Both the position numbers and the translations under genes were made by a program. Of a DNA stretch of 64,000 nt, positions 53,183 through 60,814 are shown in pieces; the first letter of the stretch is position 1, and every line of letters starts with the position of its first letter. The notes under the pieces are model-generated. The model made no database searches, was not told the origin of the DNA, and worked only from the letters and a program-made list of their open reading frames with translations. The stretch lies in NCBI GenBank assembly GCA_019233755.1, contig JAFAMD010000059.1:1-64000 (forward strand), read 5' to 3'. This stretch comes from Acidobacteriaceae bacterium. GTDB lineage: Bacteria > Acidobacteriota > Terriglobia > Bryobacterales > Bryobacteraceae.

Positions 53183-54070
53183 TTAGGACCTTGGGGTTTG
53201 AACTTTGGGAGTTGCCAGATAGCCGACGACTGTGTTCTTGTTCGGCACCTGGTTCACGACAATTTCATCCGGCTGATGAGCCTTCGATGTGTAGAACTGG
53301 ATCGGTTCGTTGATGGTGCGATCCTTCTTCTCGACGGTCTTGTCGTCGACCACGATCGAGAGCGTAAAGCGGTTATGCTTCGGATCGGCCTTCTTCAGCT
53401 CGATCATGATGTCGCCAACGCGCTGCGACTTCTTGTCTTTGGCAAGCGTGAACTCGAAGTAGTTGCGCTCACCGAGTTCCTTCAGCGCCTGGAGTTCTTT
53501 CCCGTTTGTCGCGATCAGACTGGCGTGGCTGTCGAGCTCGCCCGTGGCGCGCTTCAGGTTGGCGACTGTTTGTTCGAGCTGGCTTTTGGTGTTGCCCAGG
53601 TCGGACTTGACGTTGCCGACGTCGGTGGAGACGCTCGCGATCTGCGTGGTCGCCGTATCAGCGGTCTGTTTCACCTGCTGGATAGCCTGCGCCTGCGCTG
53701 CTTCTTCCTGTGTCACTTTCTCCTGCAGGGATTGCACCCGTCTCTCGGCGTCGACCTTGGCTTGGCCGACCGCCTGCTGCGCGAGGCGCCGCTCGTCTGC
53801 CAACCGGCTTTGCAACGCCTCGACACTGCGCCGCGACCGTTGAACTTCGGCACTGGAATCGATACGCATCTTCTCGATGGCGCTGTTGAAATCGTTTGTC
53901 AGCTTCGTCATATCATTGCGGCTGTCGGTGCGGACCCGGTCGAGTTGCACGAACAGGAAGATGTTCGATGCAGCCAAAAGAACCAGGACCCCGATCAGCA
54001 ACGGCGTCTTCCAGTTGGGGGTGGAAGGGGGCGGAATGATATAGGTCGGCTGTTGTGGTGAACTGCTCAT
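53183..54070 (-). CDS. Membrane-anchored coiled-coil protein with a C-terminal beta domain
   Basis: 295 residues from an ATG with AGGAG about six bases upstream. Single membrane helix 22-42 (PLLIGVLVLLAASNIFLFVQL) after a Pro-rich cytoplasmic leader, coiled coil 45-180 (VEALQSRLADERRLAQQAVGQAKVDAERR), then a beta domain NYFEFTLAKDKKSQRVGDIMIELKKADPKHNRFTLSIVVDDKTVEKKDRTINEPIQFY. I know of similar acidobacterial proteins only as hypothetical. Translation ends exactly where the bacilliredoxin gene begins, so the redox protein may act on it; this is inference. Confidence 0.8.
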   Translation of the reverse strand: MSSSPQQPTYIIPPPSTPNWKTPLLIGVLVLLAASNIFLFVQLDRVRTDSRNDMTKLTNDFNSAIEKMRIDSSAEVQRSRRSVEALQSRLADERRLAQQAVGQAKVDAERRVQSLQEKVTQEEAAQAQAIQQVKQTADTATTQIASVSTDVGNVKSDLGNTKSQLEQTVANLKRATGELDSHASLIATNGKELQALKELGERNYFEFTLAKDKKSQRVGDIMIELKKADPKHNRFTLSIVVDDKTVEKKDRTINEPIQFYTSKAHQPDEIVVNQVPNKNTVVGYLATPKVQTPRS

Positions 54071-54187
54071 TTATGCTCCTCTTGGAGTGTACAGAAACGC
54101 TGAGGCACAATTGGCCCCTGATTAATGGCTCACTAGACGTTTCTTCCCTATATTATGTTTCAGTGAGGGCCGGGATGCACAAGAATG

Positions 54188-55630
54188 TTATCCCTTGGGC
54201 AGCTTGCTGGTATCCCAGCCGCCACCGAGCGCCTTGATGAGTAATACGCTCGCGTCCATGCGCCTGCGCAGCAGATCCACATCGGTCCGCTCGTTTGTGA
54301 GTGCAGTGCTTTGCGCAGTAACCACCTCTAGATACGTTACCAGTCCACCTTTGTAACGATTCATCGAGAGTTGGAGCGAGTTCTCCGCCGCCAACGTCGC
54401 TTCATGCTGCTTGGCCGATTCCTGTTCCAGAATACGTAGAGTGGAAAGATTGTCCTCCACCTCCTGGAACGCCGAAAGGGCGGTCTGGCGATAATTGGCA
54501 ACCGTGCCATCGTAGGTCGCGACTGTGCTTTCGACCTGGGCGCGGCGCCTCCCGGCATCAAACACGGTTTCGAGCATCTGCGGCCCGACTGACCAATACC
54601 TGCTCGGCCAGGTGAGCCAATTCACGATGCTTCCGCCTTGAAAGCCGCCGGTCGCGCTGATGAGCAGGTCAGGAAAGAATGCCGCTTTTGCAATGCCGAT
54701 CTGCTCGTTGGCAGCCGCCACCTGCCTTTCGGCCGCTGCGATATCCGGGCGGCGTTCGAGCAGTTGGGAGGGTAGGCCCACAGGAATCACAGGCGGCTCC
54801 TCTTTGAGCGGCTTATAGGGTAAAGCGAATTCCTCCGGAGTCTTGCCAATCAGCACCGCGATAGCGTGCTGATATTCGGCGCGTGCCACACCCGTGTCGA
54901 TATCCTGCGCCTGTGTCTGCTCCAACTGGGTCTGGGCCTGCGCTACCTCCACCTTGGAGGCAAGCCCGCCTTCGTAGCGGTCTTGGGTGAGCCGGAGCGC
55001 CCTCGCATAAGCGACCACGGTATCGTCCAGCAGTTGCTTTTCTGCATCGAGGCTGCGCGCCTCGAAGTAATCCACTGCCAAGTCCGTTTGCAACTCCAGT
55101 TTCACGTTCTCGAGATCGGCGGCCGAGGCCTGGAACTGCTCTTTGGCCGCGGTGATGCTGTGCCGAATGCGTCCCCAGAGGTCGGCGTCATAAGAAACGC
55201 TGATCGGCAGAATGAAGTTGCCGTATTGCCGTCCCTGAAAACCAGCCGCAGTATTGCCTGAAATGCGGTTTGAAGTAATGCTCGCGCCGGCCGTGACCGT
55301 CGGATACAGGAATGAATGGTTGTATTTGATGGCTGCGCGCGCCGTCTCGAAATTCGCTTCCGCGACTTTCAAGCTCTGGTTCGCCGGTTCCACCTGCTCT
55401 TCGAGCGCATTCAATTGCGCATCACCGAATAGCTCCCACCACTTGCCGCGAATGGCGGCATCACTCGGCCGGGCAGTTTTCCAGCCCTGCGCTTCCTTGA
55501 AGCTTGCGGGTGGCTGTTCGCTGTACTGCGGGGCTGCCGGCACGGATGGCTTCGAATATTTCGGACCTACCGAGCAACTTGCCAGCAACGTAGCCAAGCC
55601 CAGTACCCCGAGACCGGCCTTTCGATTCAT
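54188..55630 (-). CDS. RND efflux outer-membrane lipoprotein (NodT/OprM type)
   Basis: 480 residues with a lipobox LLASC (Cys19), then SVGPKYSKPSVPAAPQY, the usual N-terminal 'VGP-Y' motif. Two TolC-like repeats follow: EEQVEPANQSLKVAEANFETARAAIKYN and AANEQIGIAKAAFFPDLLISATGGFQGG, with the channel strands between. Forms the trimeric outer-membrane tunnel for the upstream RND pump. Third gene of the RND operon, 39 bp after the adaptor. Confidence 0.95.
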   Translation of the reverse strand: MNRKAGLGVLGLATLLASCSVGPKYSKPSVPAAPQYSEQPPASFKEAQGWKTARPSDAAIRGKWWELFGDAQLNALEEQVEPANQSLKVAEANFETARAAIKYNHSFLYPTVTAGASITSNRISGNTAAGFQGRQYGNFILPISVSYDADLWGRIRHSITAAKEQFQASAADLENVKLELQTDLAVDYFEARSLDAEKQLLDDTVVAYARALRLTQDRYEGGLASKVEVAQAQTQLEQTQAQDIDTGVARAEYQHAIAVLIGKTPEEFALPYKPLKEEPPVIPVGLPSQLLERRPDIAAAERQVAAANEQIGIAKAAFFPDLLISATGGFQGGSIVNWLTWPSRYWSVGPQMLETVFDAGRRRAQVESTVATYDGTVANYRQTALSAFQEVEDNLSTLRILEQESAKQHEATLAAENSLQLSMNRYKGGLVTYLEVVTAQSTALTNERTDVDLLRRRMDASVLLIKALGGGWDTSKLPKG

Positions 55631-55669
55631 CTGTTCCTTTCCTTCCCAAACCTAACGGCGGATTGCGGC

Positions 55670-56884
55670 CTACTCGGCTTCGCCTTTCTGCTTCCCCTGC
55701 GCGACTCGAACCTGTTGGCCCGACTCCAGGGAATCGCTGGGATTCACGATCACCGAATCGTCCCGTTTCAAGCCCGAGACTACTTCTACCTCATTGCCGA
55801 AGTCGCGCCCCAGGGTCACCGGAACCAGCGTCGCGTGTCCGTTCCGCAGAACTGCTACCTGCAAGCCCTCAGAGCGGAATAGCAGCGTGTTGGAGGGCAC
55901 CGAAACAGCCTCTACTTTCGACGGAAGCTTGAAATGGACCGATGTGTAGGAACCCGGCAGCAATTCGCCCGTCGGATTCTTTACATCTACTTCTACCAAT
56001 AACGTTCTCGAGTTGACGTCGATCGCGTCGGCATTGCGCACGATCGTGCCCTGGAACTTGCGTCCGGGGAATTCGTTTAGCGTCAAGTAAGCTGAACCTC
56101 CCGGTTTCCCGGCGTGCGAGTAAATCTCGGGCACGTTGACGTACACGCGCAGCGTGGCCGTTGCGGAGAGGTGAAAAAGCTCCTTGCCGGGTGTGTTGGT
56201 GTCCGCATCGACCAGTGCGCCCACATCCACGTTGCGGGCGGTAATCACGCCATCGAAGGGTGCGTACACCTTCTCGTAACCGACTAATTGTTCCAGCCGC
56301 GAGACATTTGCCTGGGCGGAAGTGACGGTCGTGGTCTTCGCGGCCTGGTCCTGCACCGTGTTATCTACGTCCTGCTTGGAGACAGAGTCTGTCTTGTACA
56401 GGTTGTTATAACGCTCTGCCGTGATCTGCGAGAGCTTCAAATTCGCCTGCGCCGTCGCCAGATCGGCCTGGGCCTGCTGCAACTGCTGATCCACTTCCGG
56501 CGATTCGATCTCGGCGAGGAGCTGTCCTTTCGTCACACGCGCGCCGATATCGACGTGCCACACCTTGAGGTATCCGCTGGCGCGGGCCCAGATGGGTGTG
56601 TCGACGTACGCCTGGATGTTGCCGGGCAGCACGACCTCTTCGGCACCCTGGGTAACCTGGGGCTGAATGACCGCGACAGTTGGAATGGAGAGAGACTGGG
56701 TTTCGCGATCGAGCGCCGCGCCTGACTTGGCTCGCGCGGTGATCCCGGTCGAGATCACGTAGGCAAGTGCGAGCGCGCCTGCCACAATAACCAGCAGCAA
56801 GCCGCGCACGGTGCCGGACGGCTTGTTCTTTGCCGGTCCGGGCTGAACGTTCGGTTTTGTCGACTGTTGTTCTTCTGCCGTCAT
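55670..56884 (-). CDS. RND efflux periplasmic adaptor (membrane fusion protein)
   Basis: 404 residues. N-terminal anchor helix 28-47 (LLLVIVAGALALAYVIST), then the beta-barrel/lipoyl/hairpin order: YVDTPIWARASGYLKVWHVDIGARVTKGQLLAEI, a coiled-coil hairpin near 130-185 (DQQLQQAQADLATAQANLKLSQITAERYNNL), YEKVYAPFDGVITARNVDVGALV, and the C-terminal barrel with NTLLFRSEGLQVAVLRNG. It lacks a lipobox. Connects the pump and the outer-membrane channel. Twelve bases after the pump gene, 39 before the channel gene. Confidence 0.95.
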   Translation of the reverse strand: MTAEEQQSTKPNVQPGPAKNKPSGTVRGLLLVIVAGALALAYVISTGITARAKSGAALDRETQSLSIPTVAVIQPQVTQGAEEVVLPGNIQAYVDTPIWARASGYLKVWHVDIGARVTKGQLLAEIESPEVDQQLQQAQADLATAQANLKLSQITAERYNNLYKTDSVSKQDVDNTVQDQAAKTTTVTSAQANVSRLEQLVGYEKVYAPFDGVITARNVDVGALVDADTNTPGKELFHLSATATLRVYVNVPEIYSHAGKPGGSAYLTLNEFPGRKFQGTIVRNADAIDVNSRTLLVEVDVKNPTGELLPGSYTSVHFKLPSKVEAVSVPSNTLLFRSEGLQVAVLRNGHATLVPVTLGRDFGNEVEVVSGLKRDDSVIVNPSDSLESGQQVRVAQGKQKGEAE

Positions 56885-56896
56885 CTGCTTTGTCCG

Positions 56897-59800
56897 TTAT
56901 GCGTGAACATGTGGGTTTGTTTGGTTCGTTTGTTTCGTGGATTCGCCCAGCTTCTTGTTTCCGTGCAGCAAACTGAACACTGCAGGCACGAAAACCAGAG
57001 TTGCGACGGTCGCGCACAGCAGGCCGCCGATCACCGCGCGCCCGAGCGGCGCGTTCTGCTCGCCGCCCTCGCCCAGGCCCAAAGCCATCGGAATCATGCC
57101 GATGATCATCGCGAGAGCCGTCATGAGGACGGGCCGGAAGCGGGTGGAACCCGCCTCCAGCGCTGCCTCAAGAGAACTACCGTGTTCGGCCAGGCGCTCT
57201 TTGGCGAAGGTGACAACCAAAATGCTGTTTGCCGTGGCGACACCCATGCACATGATGGCGCCCATCAGCGCGGGAACACTCAAGGTCGTGTGGGTGACGA
57301 AAAGGAACAGGATGATACCGGCCAAAGCCGCCGGCAGCGCCGTGATGATAATGAACGGGTCCAGCCAGGACTGGAAGTTCACAACAATCAGCAGGTAGAC
57401 AAGTATAATTGCGCCCACCAGTCCGGATAAGAGTCCAATGAAGGAGCTGCGCATTGTCTGGACCTGCCCGCGCAGGATCAACTGCGACCCACGCGGCAGA
57501 TACTTCATGTTCGCTTTCAGGACCTTGTTAATATCGGCACCGACTCCACCCAAATCCCGTCCCTGCACCGAACCATAAAGATCGACGGTGCGGCGGATGT
57601 TGAGGTGCGTGACGACACCGAGCTCGCTCTGCCGGCTGACGTTGGCGATATCACTCAGGATCTCGGGCTGTTTCTGTCCTGGTCCGCTAATGGGAATATT
57701 GCGGAGATCCTGAATGGATTGAATGTTGTACTGCGGAGTCTGCGTGACAAGGTTGTAGCTGACGCCGTTCTTCGGATTCAGCCAGAATGTCGGCTGCGTC
57801 TGAAAGCTGCCGCTGAGAGACGTCAGCAGGTTTCGTGCGAGATCAACCTGCTGATAGCCGCTTTCCGCTGCTTTCGTGCGATCCACATCCAGGTGCAGCT
57901 TTGGTCCATCGAACACCTGGTTCATATGCAAGTCAACCGCGCCGGGAATGCGTTGCAGTTGCGGCAGCAGGCGATCGGCAAAGGCACGGCTTGCCTCGAC
58001 GTTGTTCCCGACTACTTCGATGTCAATTGGCGAGGGCAGGCCGAAGTTCAGAATCTGCGTGACGATGTCGGCCGGCAGGAAATAGAAGACCGTTCCAGGA
58101 AACTCCCGCGGGAGGTTCGTGCGCAACTGATGCACGTATTCTTCTGTCGGCCGGTGCTTTTCCTTTAATGTGACGAGGATGTCGGCATCGGCAGTGCCTA
58201 TCTGTCCCGAATTGCTGTAGGAGAGATTGATCGAGCTGTACGGTAGGCCAATGTTATTGAGGACCGTTTCCAGCTCATTCGAGGGAATCTGGCGGCGAAT
58301 GGCCTGGTCGACCAAGTCGCAGAGCTTGGCGGTCTCCTCGATACGGGTGCCTGTTCTCGCACGCACGTGGAGCTTGAATTGCCCGGTGTCGCTGGTTGGG
58401 AAGAAGTCCTGGCCGAGAAACGGGATCAGTGCGGCGGCGGAGACACAAGTCAGGACAAACAGCGGAACGAAAAGCTTGCGCCGGTACACGAGAGTTGTCA
58501 GGACTGCTTCGTATTGAGTTCTTAAGCGGTCGAACCCGCGCTCGAACGCGCGTTGAAACAACACGAACGGGTTGCGCGTTTTCGCGAATCCGTGCTTGGC
58601 GCGCAAGAGATACATCGCGAGCGTCGGGACGAGCGTTCTAGAAAGAACGTAGGAGGCAAGCATCGCGAAGACGACGGCTTCGGCCAGCGGTACGAACAGA
58701 TATTTCGCAACGCCGCTGAGGAAGAACATCGGCAGGAACACGATACAGATACAGAGCGTCGAGACCATGGCAGGGACCGAGATCTGCGCCGCGCCCTCGA
58801 GGATTGCCTCGTGCAACGGGTGCCCTTCTTCGAGGAAGCGCTCGATGTTCTCGATGGTGACGGTTGCGTCATCGACCAGAATGCCGACGGCGAGCGCAAG
58901 GCCGCCGAGGGTCATGATGTTGATGGTTTCGTGCAGCGCGCTCAGGATGAGGATCGATGTCAGGATCGAGAGCGGAATGGATACAGCGATGATTAACGTG
59001 CTCCGCCAGCTCCCGAGGAAGATAAGGATCATCAGGCCGGTCAGAGCCGCTGCAATGATAGCCTCGCGAATTACACCGCTGATGGCGGCGCGAACGAAGA
59101 TGGATTGATCGGCGAGCGGCTTTATCTGAAGAGCAGGCGGCAGACTTGCTGCAACGCGCGGCACCAGATCTTTGATTCCCTGGACAACATCGAGCGTGGA
59201 GGCGCTACCAGCTTTCAAGATGCTGACGAGCACGCCGCGCTGGCCGTCGCGGCGAATGATATTGGTTTGCGGTGCGAAGCCGTTGCGCACGCTGGCGACG
59301 TCGCGCACGTAGATTGTCGAATTGCCGACGACCTTCACAGGAAAATCGCCGATCTCGGCGATGCGCTTCGGACTGTAATTCATGTCCACGTCGTATTCGA
59401 ACTGCCCGATTTTCGCGGTGCCGGACGGCAAAATCAGATTCTGACTATTGACGGCGTTAACGACATCGAACGGCGCCAGGTGCTTGGCTTGCAGTTGTGC
59501 CGGATTGAGATCGATCATTACCTGGCGCTGCTTACCGCCATACGGGTAAGGAACAACAGCGCCCGGCACGGTCACGAGCTGAGTCCGCAGGAAATTCAAG
59601 GCTATGTCGTTCAAGTCCTGTTCCTGAAGCCCCTTTCCCGATAACGCCAATTGCAGAATGGGCACGCTCGATGCGCTGTAGGTCAGGACGATAGGAGGAT
59701 TTGTGCCCGCAGGCAACTGCCGGACGATGGCCTGCGAGATGGCTGTGACCTGAGCTACCCCGGTGGTTGCACTGGCGTAGGGCTGAAGGAAGATCTTTAC

Positions 59801-60073
59801 GACAGCCGTACCATTCAGCGTGGTGGATTCGATGTGCTCGATGTCATTGACCGTGGTGGTCAGTACACGCTCGTAGATCGAAGTAATACGCCCTTCCAAC
59901 TCCTCCGGATTCATTCCGTTGAAGGTCCAGATAACAGAGATTACTGGGATATTAATGTTAGGGAAGATATCGGTGGGCGTCCGAAGGATTACGATTGGGC
60001 TGATGAGCAGGATTAACAACGCCAACACGATAAAGGTGTATGGCCGTGAAAGCGCAAGCCGGACAATCCACAT
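56897..60073 (-). CDS. RND multidrug efflux pump (HAE/AcrB family)
   Basis: 1058 residues, twelve membrane helices with two large periplasmic loops. Helix 1 VRLALSRPYTFIVLALLILLISPI; LRTPTDIFPNINIPVISVIWTFNGMNPEELEGRIT; proton relay VGILVDDATVTIENIERFLEEG with the paired Asp of HAE pumps; FFPTSDTGQFKLHVRARTGTRIEETA in the second half; GPTKLHLDVDR-like pore segments. First gene of the operon, unusually ahead of the adaptor. Divergent from tetR across a 90-bp region containing a 13-bp inverted repeat. Substrates unknown; drugs or lipophilic compounds by family. Confidence 0.95.
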   Translation of the reverse strand: MWIVRLALSRPYTFIVLALLILLISPIVILRTPTDIFPNINIPVISVIWTFNGMNPEELEGRITSIYERVLTTTVNDIEHIESTTLNGTAVVKIFLQPYASATTGVAQVTAISQAIVRQLPAGTNPPIVLTYSASSVPILQLALSGKGLQEQDLNDIALNFLRTQLVTVPGAVVPYPYGGKQRQVMIDLNPAQLQAKHLAPFDVVNAVNSQNLILPSGTAKIGQFEYDVDMNYSPKRIAEIGDFPVKVVGNSTIYVRDVASVRNGFAPQTNIIRRDGQRGVLVSILKAGSASTLDVVQGIKDLVPRVAASLPPALQIKPLADQSIFVRAAISGVIREAIIAAALTGLMILIFLGSWRSTLIIAVSIPLSILTSILILSALHETINIMTLGGLALAVGILVDDATVTIENIERFLEEGHPLHEAILEGAAQISVPAMVSTLCICIVFLPMFFLSGVAKYLFVPLAEAVVFAMLASYVLSRTLVPTLAMYLLRAKHGFAKTRNPFVLFQRAFERGFDRLRTQYEAVLTTLVYRRKLFVPLFVLTCVSAAALIPFLGQDFFPTSDTGQFKLHVRARTGTRIEETAKLCDLVDQAIRRQIPSNELETVLNNIGLPYSSINLSYSNSGQIGTADADILVTLKEKHRPTEEYVHQLRTNLPREFPGTVFYFLPADIVTQILNFGLPSPIDIEVVGNNVEASRAFADRLLPQLQRIPGAVDLHMNQVFDGPKLHLDVDRTKAAESGYQQVDLARNLLTSLSGSFQTQPTFWLNPKNGVSYNLVTQTPQYNIQSIQDLRNIPISGPGQKQPEILSDIANVSRQSELGVVTHLNIRRTVDLYGSVQGRDLGGVGADINKVLKANMKYLPRGSQLILRGQVQTMRSSFIGLLSGLVGAIILVYLLIVVNFQSWLDPFIIITALPAALAGIILFLFVTHTTLSVPALMGAIMCMGVATANSILVVTFAKERLAEHGSSLEAALEAGSTRFRPVLMTALAMIIGMIPMALGLGEGGEQNAPLGRAVIGGLLCATVATLVFVPAVFSLLHGNKKLGESTKQTNQTNPHVHA

Positions 60074-60083
60074 TCTGCTTCAT

Positions 60084-60149
60084 TTGATGAATTTACGATA
60101 CGTGGAAGTTTCGAAAATCTGCAACCGTTTGCTCCGGTAAATTCATCAA
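60084..60149. promoter_or_regulatory. Inverted repeat between the RND pump and TetR genes (likely operator)
   Basis: TTGATGAATTTAC at 60084-60096 is repeated as its exact reverse complement GTAAATTCATCAA at 60137-60149, 13 of 13 bases, with 40 bases between. It fills the divergent gap (starts at 60073 and 60164). Each arm could bind one TetR dimer or half-dimer; the pairing may also fold into a long stem. Position and precision support a regulatory role. Confidence 0.8.
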
Positions 60150-60163
60150 TGTTGTGAAGACTA

Positions 60164-60796
60164 ATGGCCGCATTAATGTCAACGTTGACTAAAGATAGTG
60201 GAGAAGAATTAGCGCATCGCGGCCGCGGCCGGCCGCGCGACGAGGTCGTGCGCGGGCGGATACTCAGTGCGGCTCTGGCTGTGTTGGAAGACCTGGGATT
60301 TGCAAATGCAACGAACGATGCGATTGCCGAGCGGGCTGGGGCAAGCAAGGCAACGATTTACAGGTGGTGGCCCAACAAAGCAGCGGTATTGATGGAGGCG
60401 CTCAGCGAGGCGATTACGCAAGAGCTGCCATTTCCTGATACAGGCAATTTGCGCGATGACTTACGCCTGCAGCTTCGGAACTTTATCAAGTTGCTGACGG
60501 GCCGGCGCGGCAGAGTTTTCAAGGCATTTGTCGCTGCGGCGCAAACCGATCTTGACGTCAGCGAGGCGTTTCGGTCGGTGTGGGTGCAGCCTCGCCGCGC
60601 GAATGCGAAGGCCATCCTCGAGCGGTACCGGAACGATGACATGCGAGAGGGTGTCGATCTGGATTTAGTAATGGATTGCCTCTATGGGCCGCTCTACTAC
60701 CACGTAATGGTAAGACACGCGCCGATCTCAGAGGAATACGCCGACGCACTGGCCGATCTGATTTTTGACGCAATTAAGAAGCGCGACTGCAAGTAG
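60164..60796 (+). CDS. TetR/AcrR-family transcriptional regulator
   Basis: 210 residues from the ATG at 60164 (a second ATG at 60176 gives 206). N-terminal helix-turn-helix: GRPRDEVVRGRILSAALAVLEDLGFANATNDAIAERAGASKATIYRWWPNKAAVLMEAL. The helical C-terminal region shows no match to a ligand class by eye. Divergent from the RND operon, so most likely its ligand-responsive repressor. A perfect 12-bp palindrome GTCAACGTTGAC at 60178-60189 overlaps the second ATG and could be an autoregulatory site. Confidence 0.92.
   Translation: MAALMSTLTKDSGEELAHRGRGRPRDEVVRGRILSAALAVLEDLGFANATNDAIAERAGASKATIYRWWPNKAAVLMEALSEAITQELPFPDTGNLRDDLRLQLRNFIKLLTGRRGRVFKAFVAAAQTDLDVSEAFRSVWVQPRRANAKAILERYRNDDMREGVDLDLVMDCLYGPLYYHVMVRHAPISEEYADALADLIFDAIKKRDCK
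60178..60189. promoter_or_regulatory. 12-bp perfect palindrome at the TetR gene start
   Basis: GTCAACGTTGAC, symmetric over all 12 bases, sits inside the first codons of tetR (overlaps the second in-frame ATG). It may be a TetR operator placed to block its own initiation or only chance; separate from the 13-bp repeat 30 bp upstream. Confidence 0.35.
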
Positions 60797-60814
60797 GCCG
60801 CAGGGGCGGCGGTT

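Noticed and set aside
52970..54061. 363-codon frame antisense to the coiled-coil and bacilliredoxin genes
   Set aside because: Low-complexity reverse reading of coiled-coil codons.
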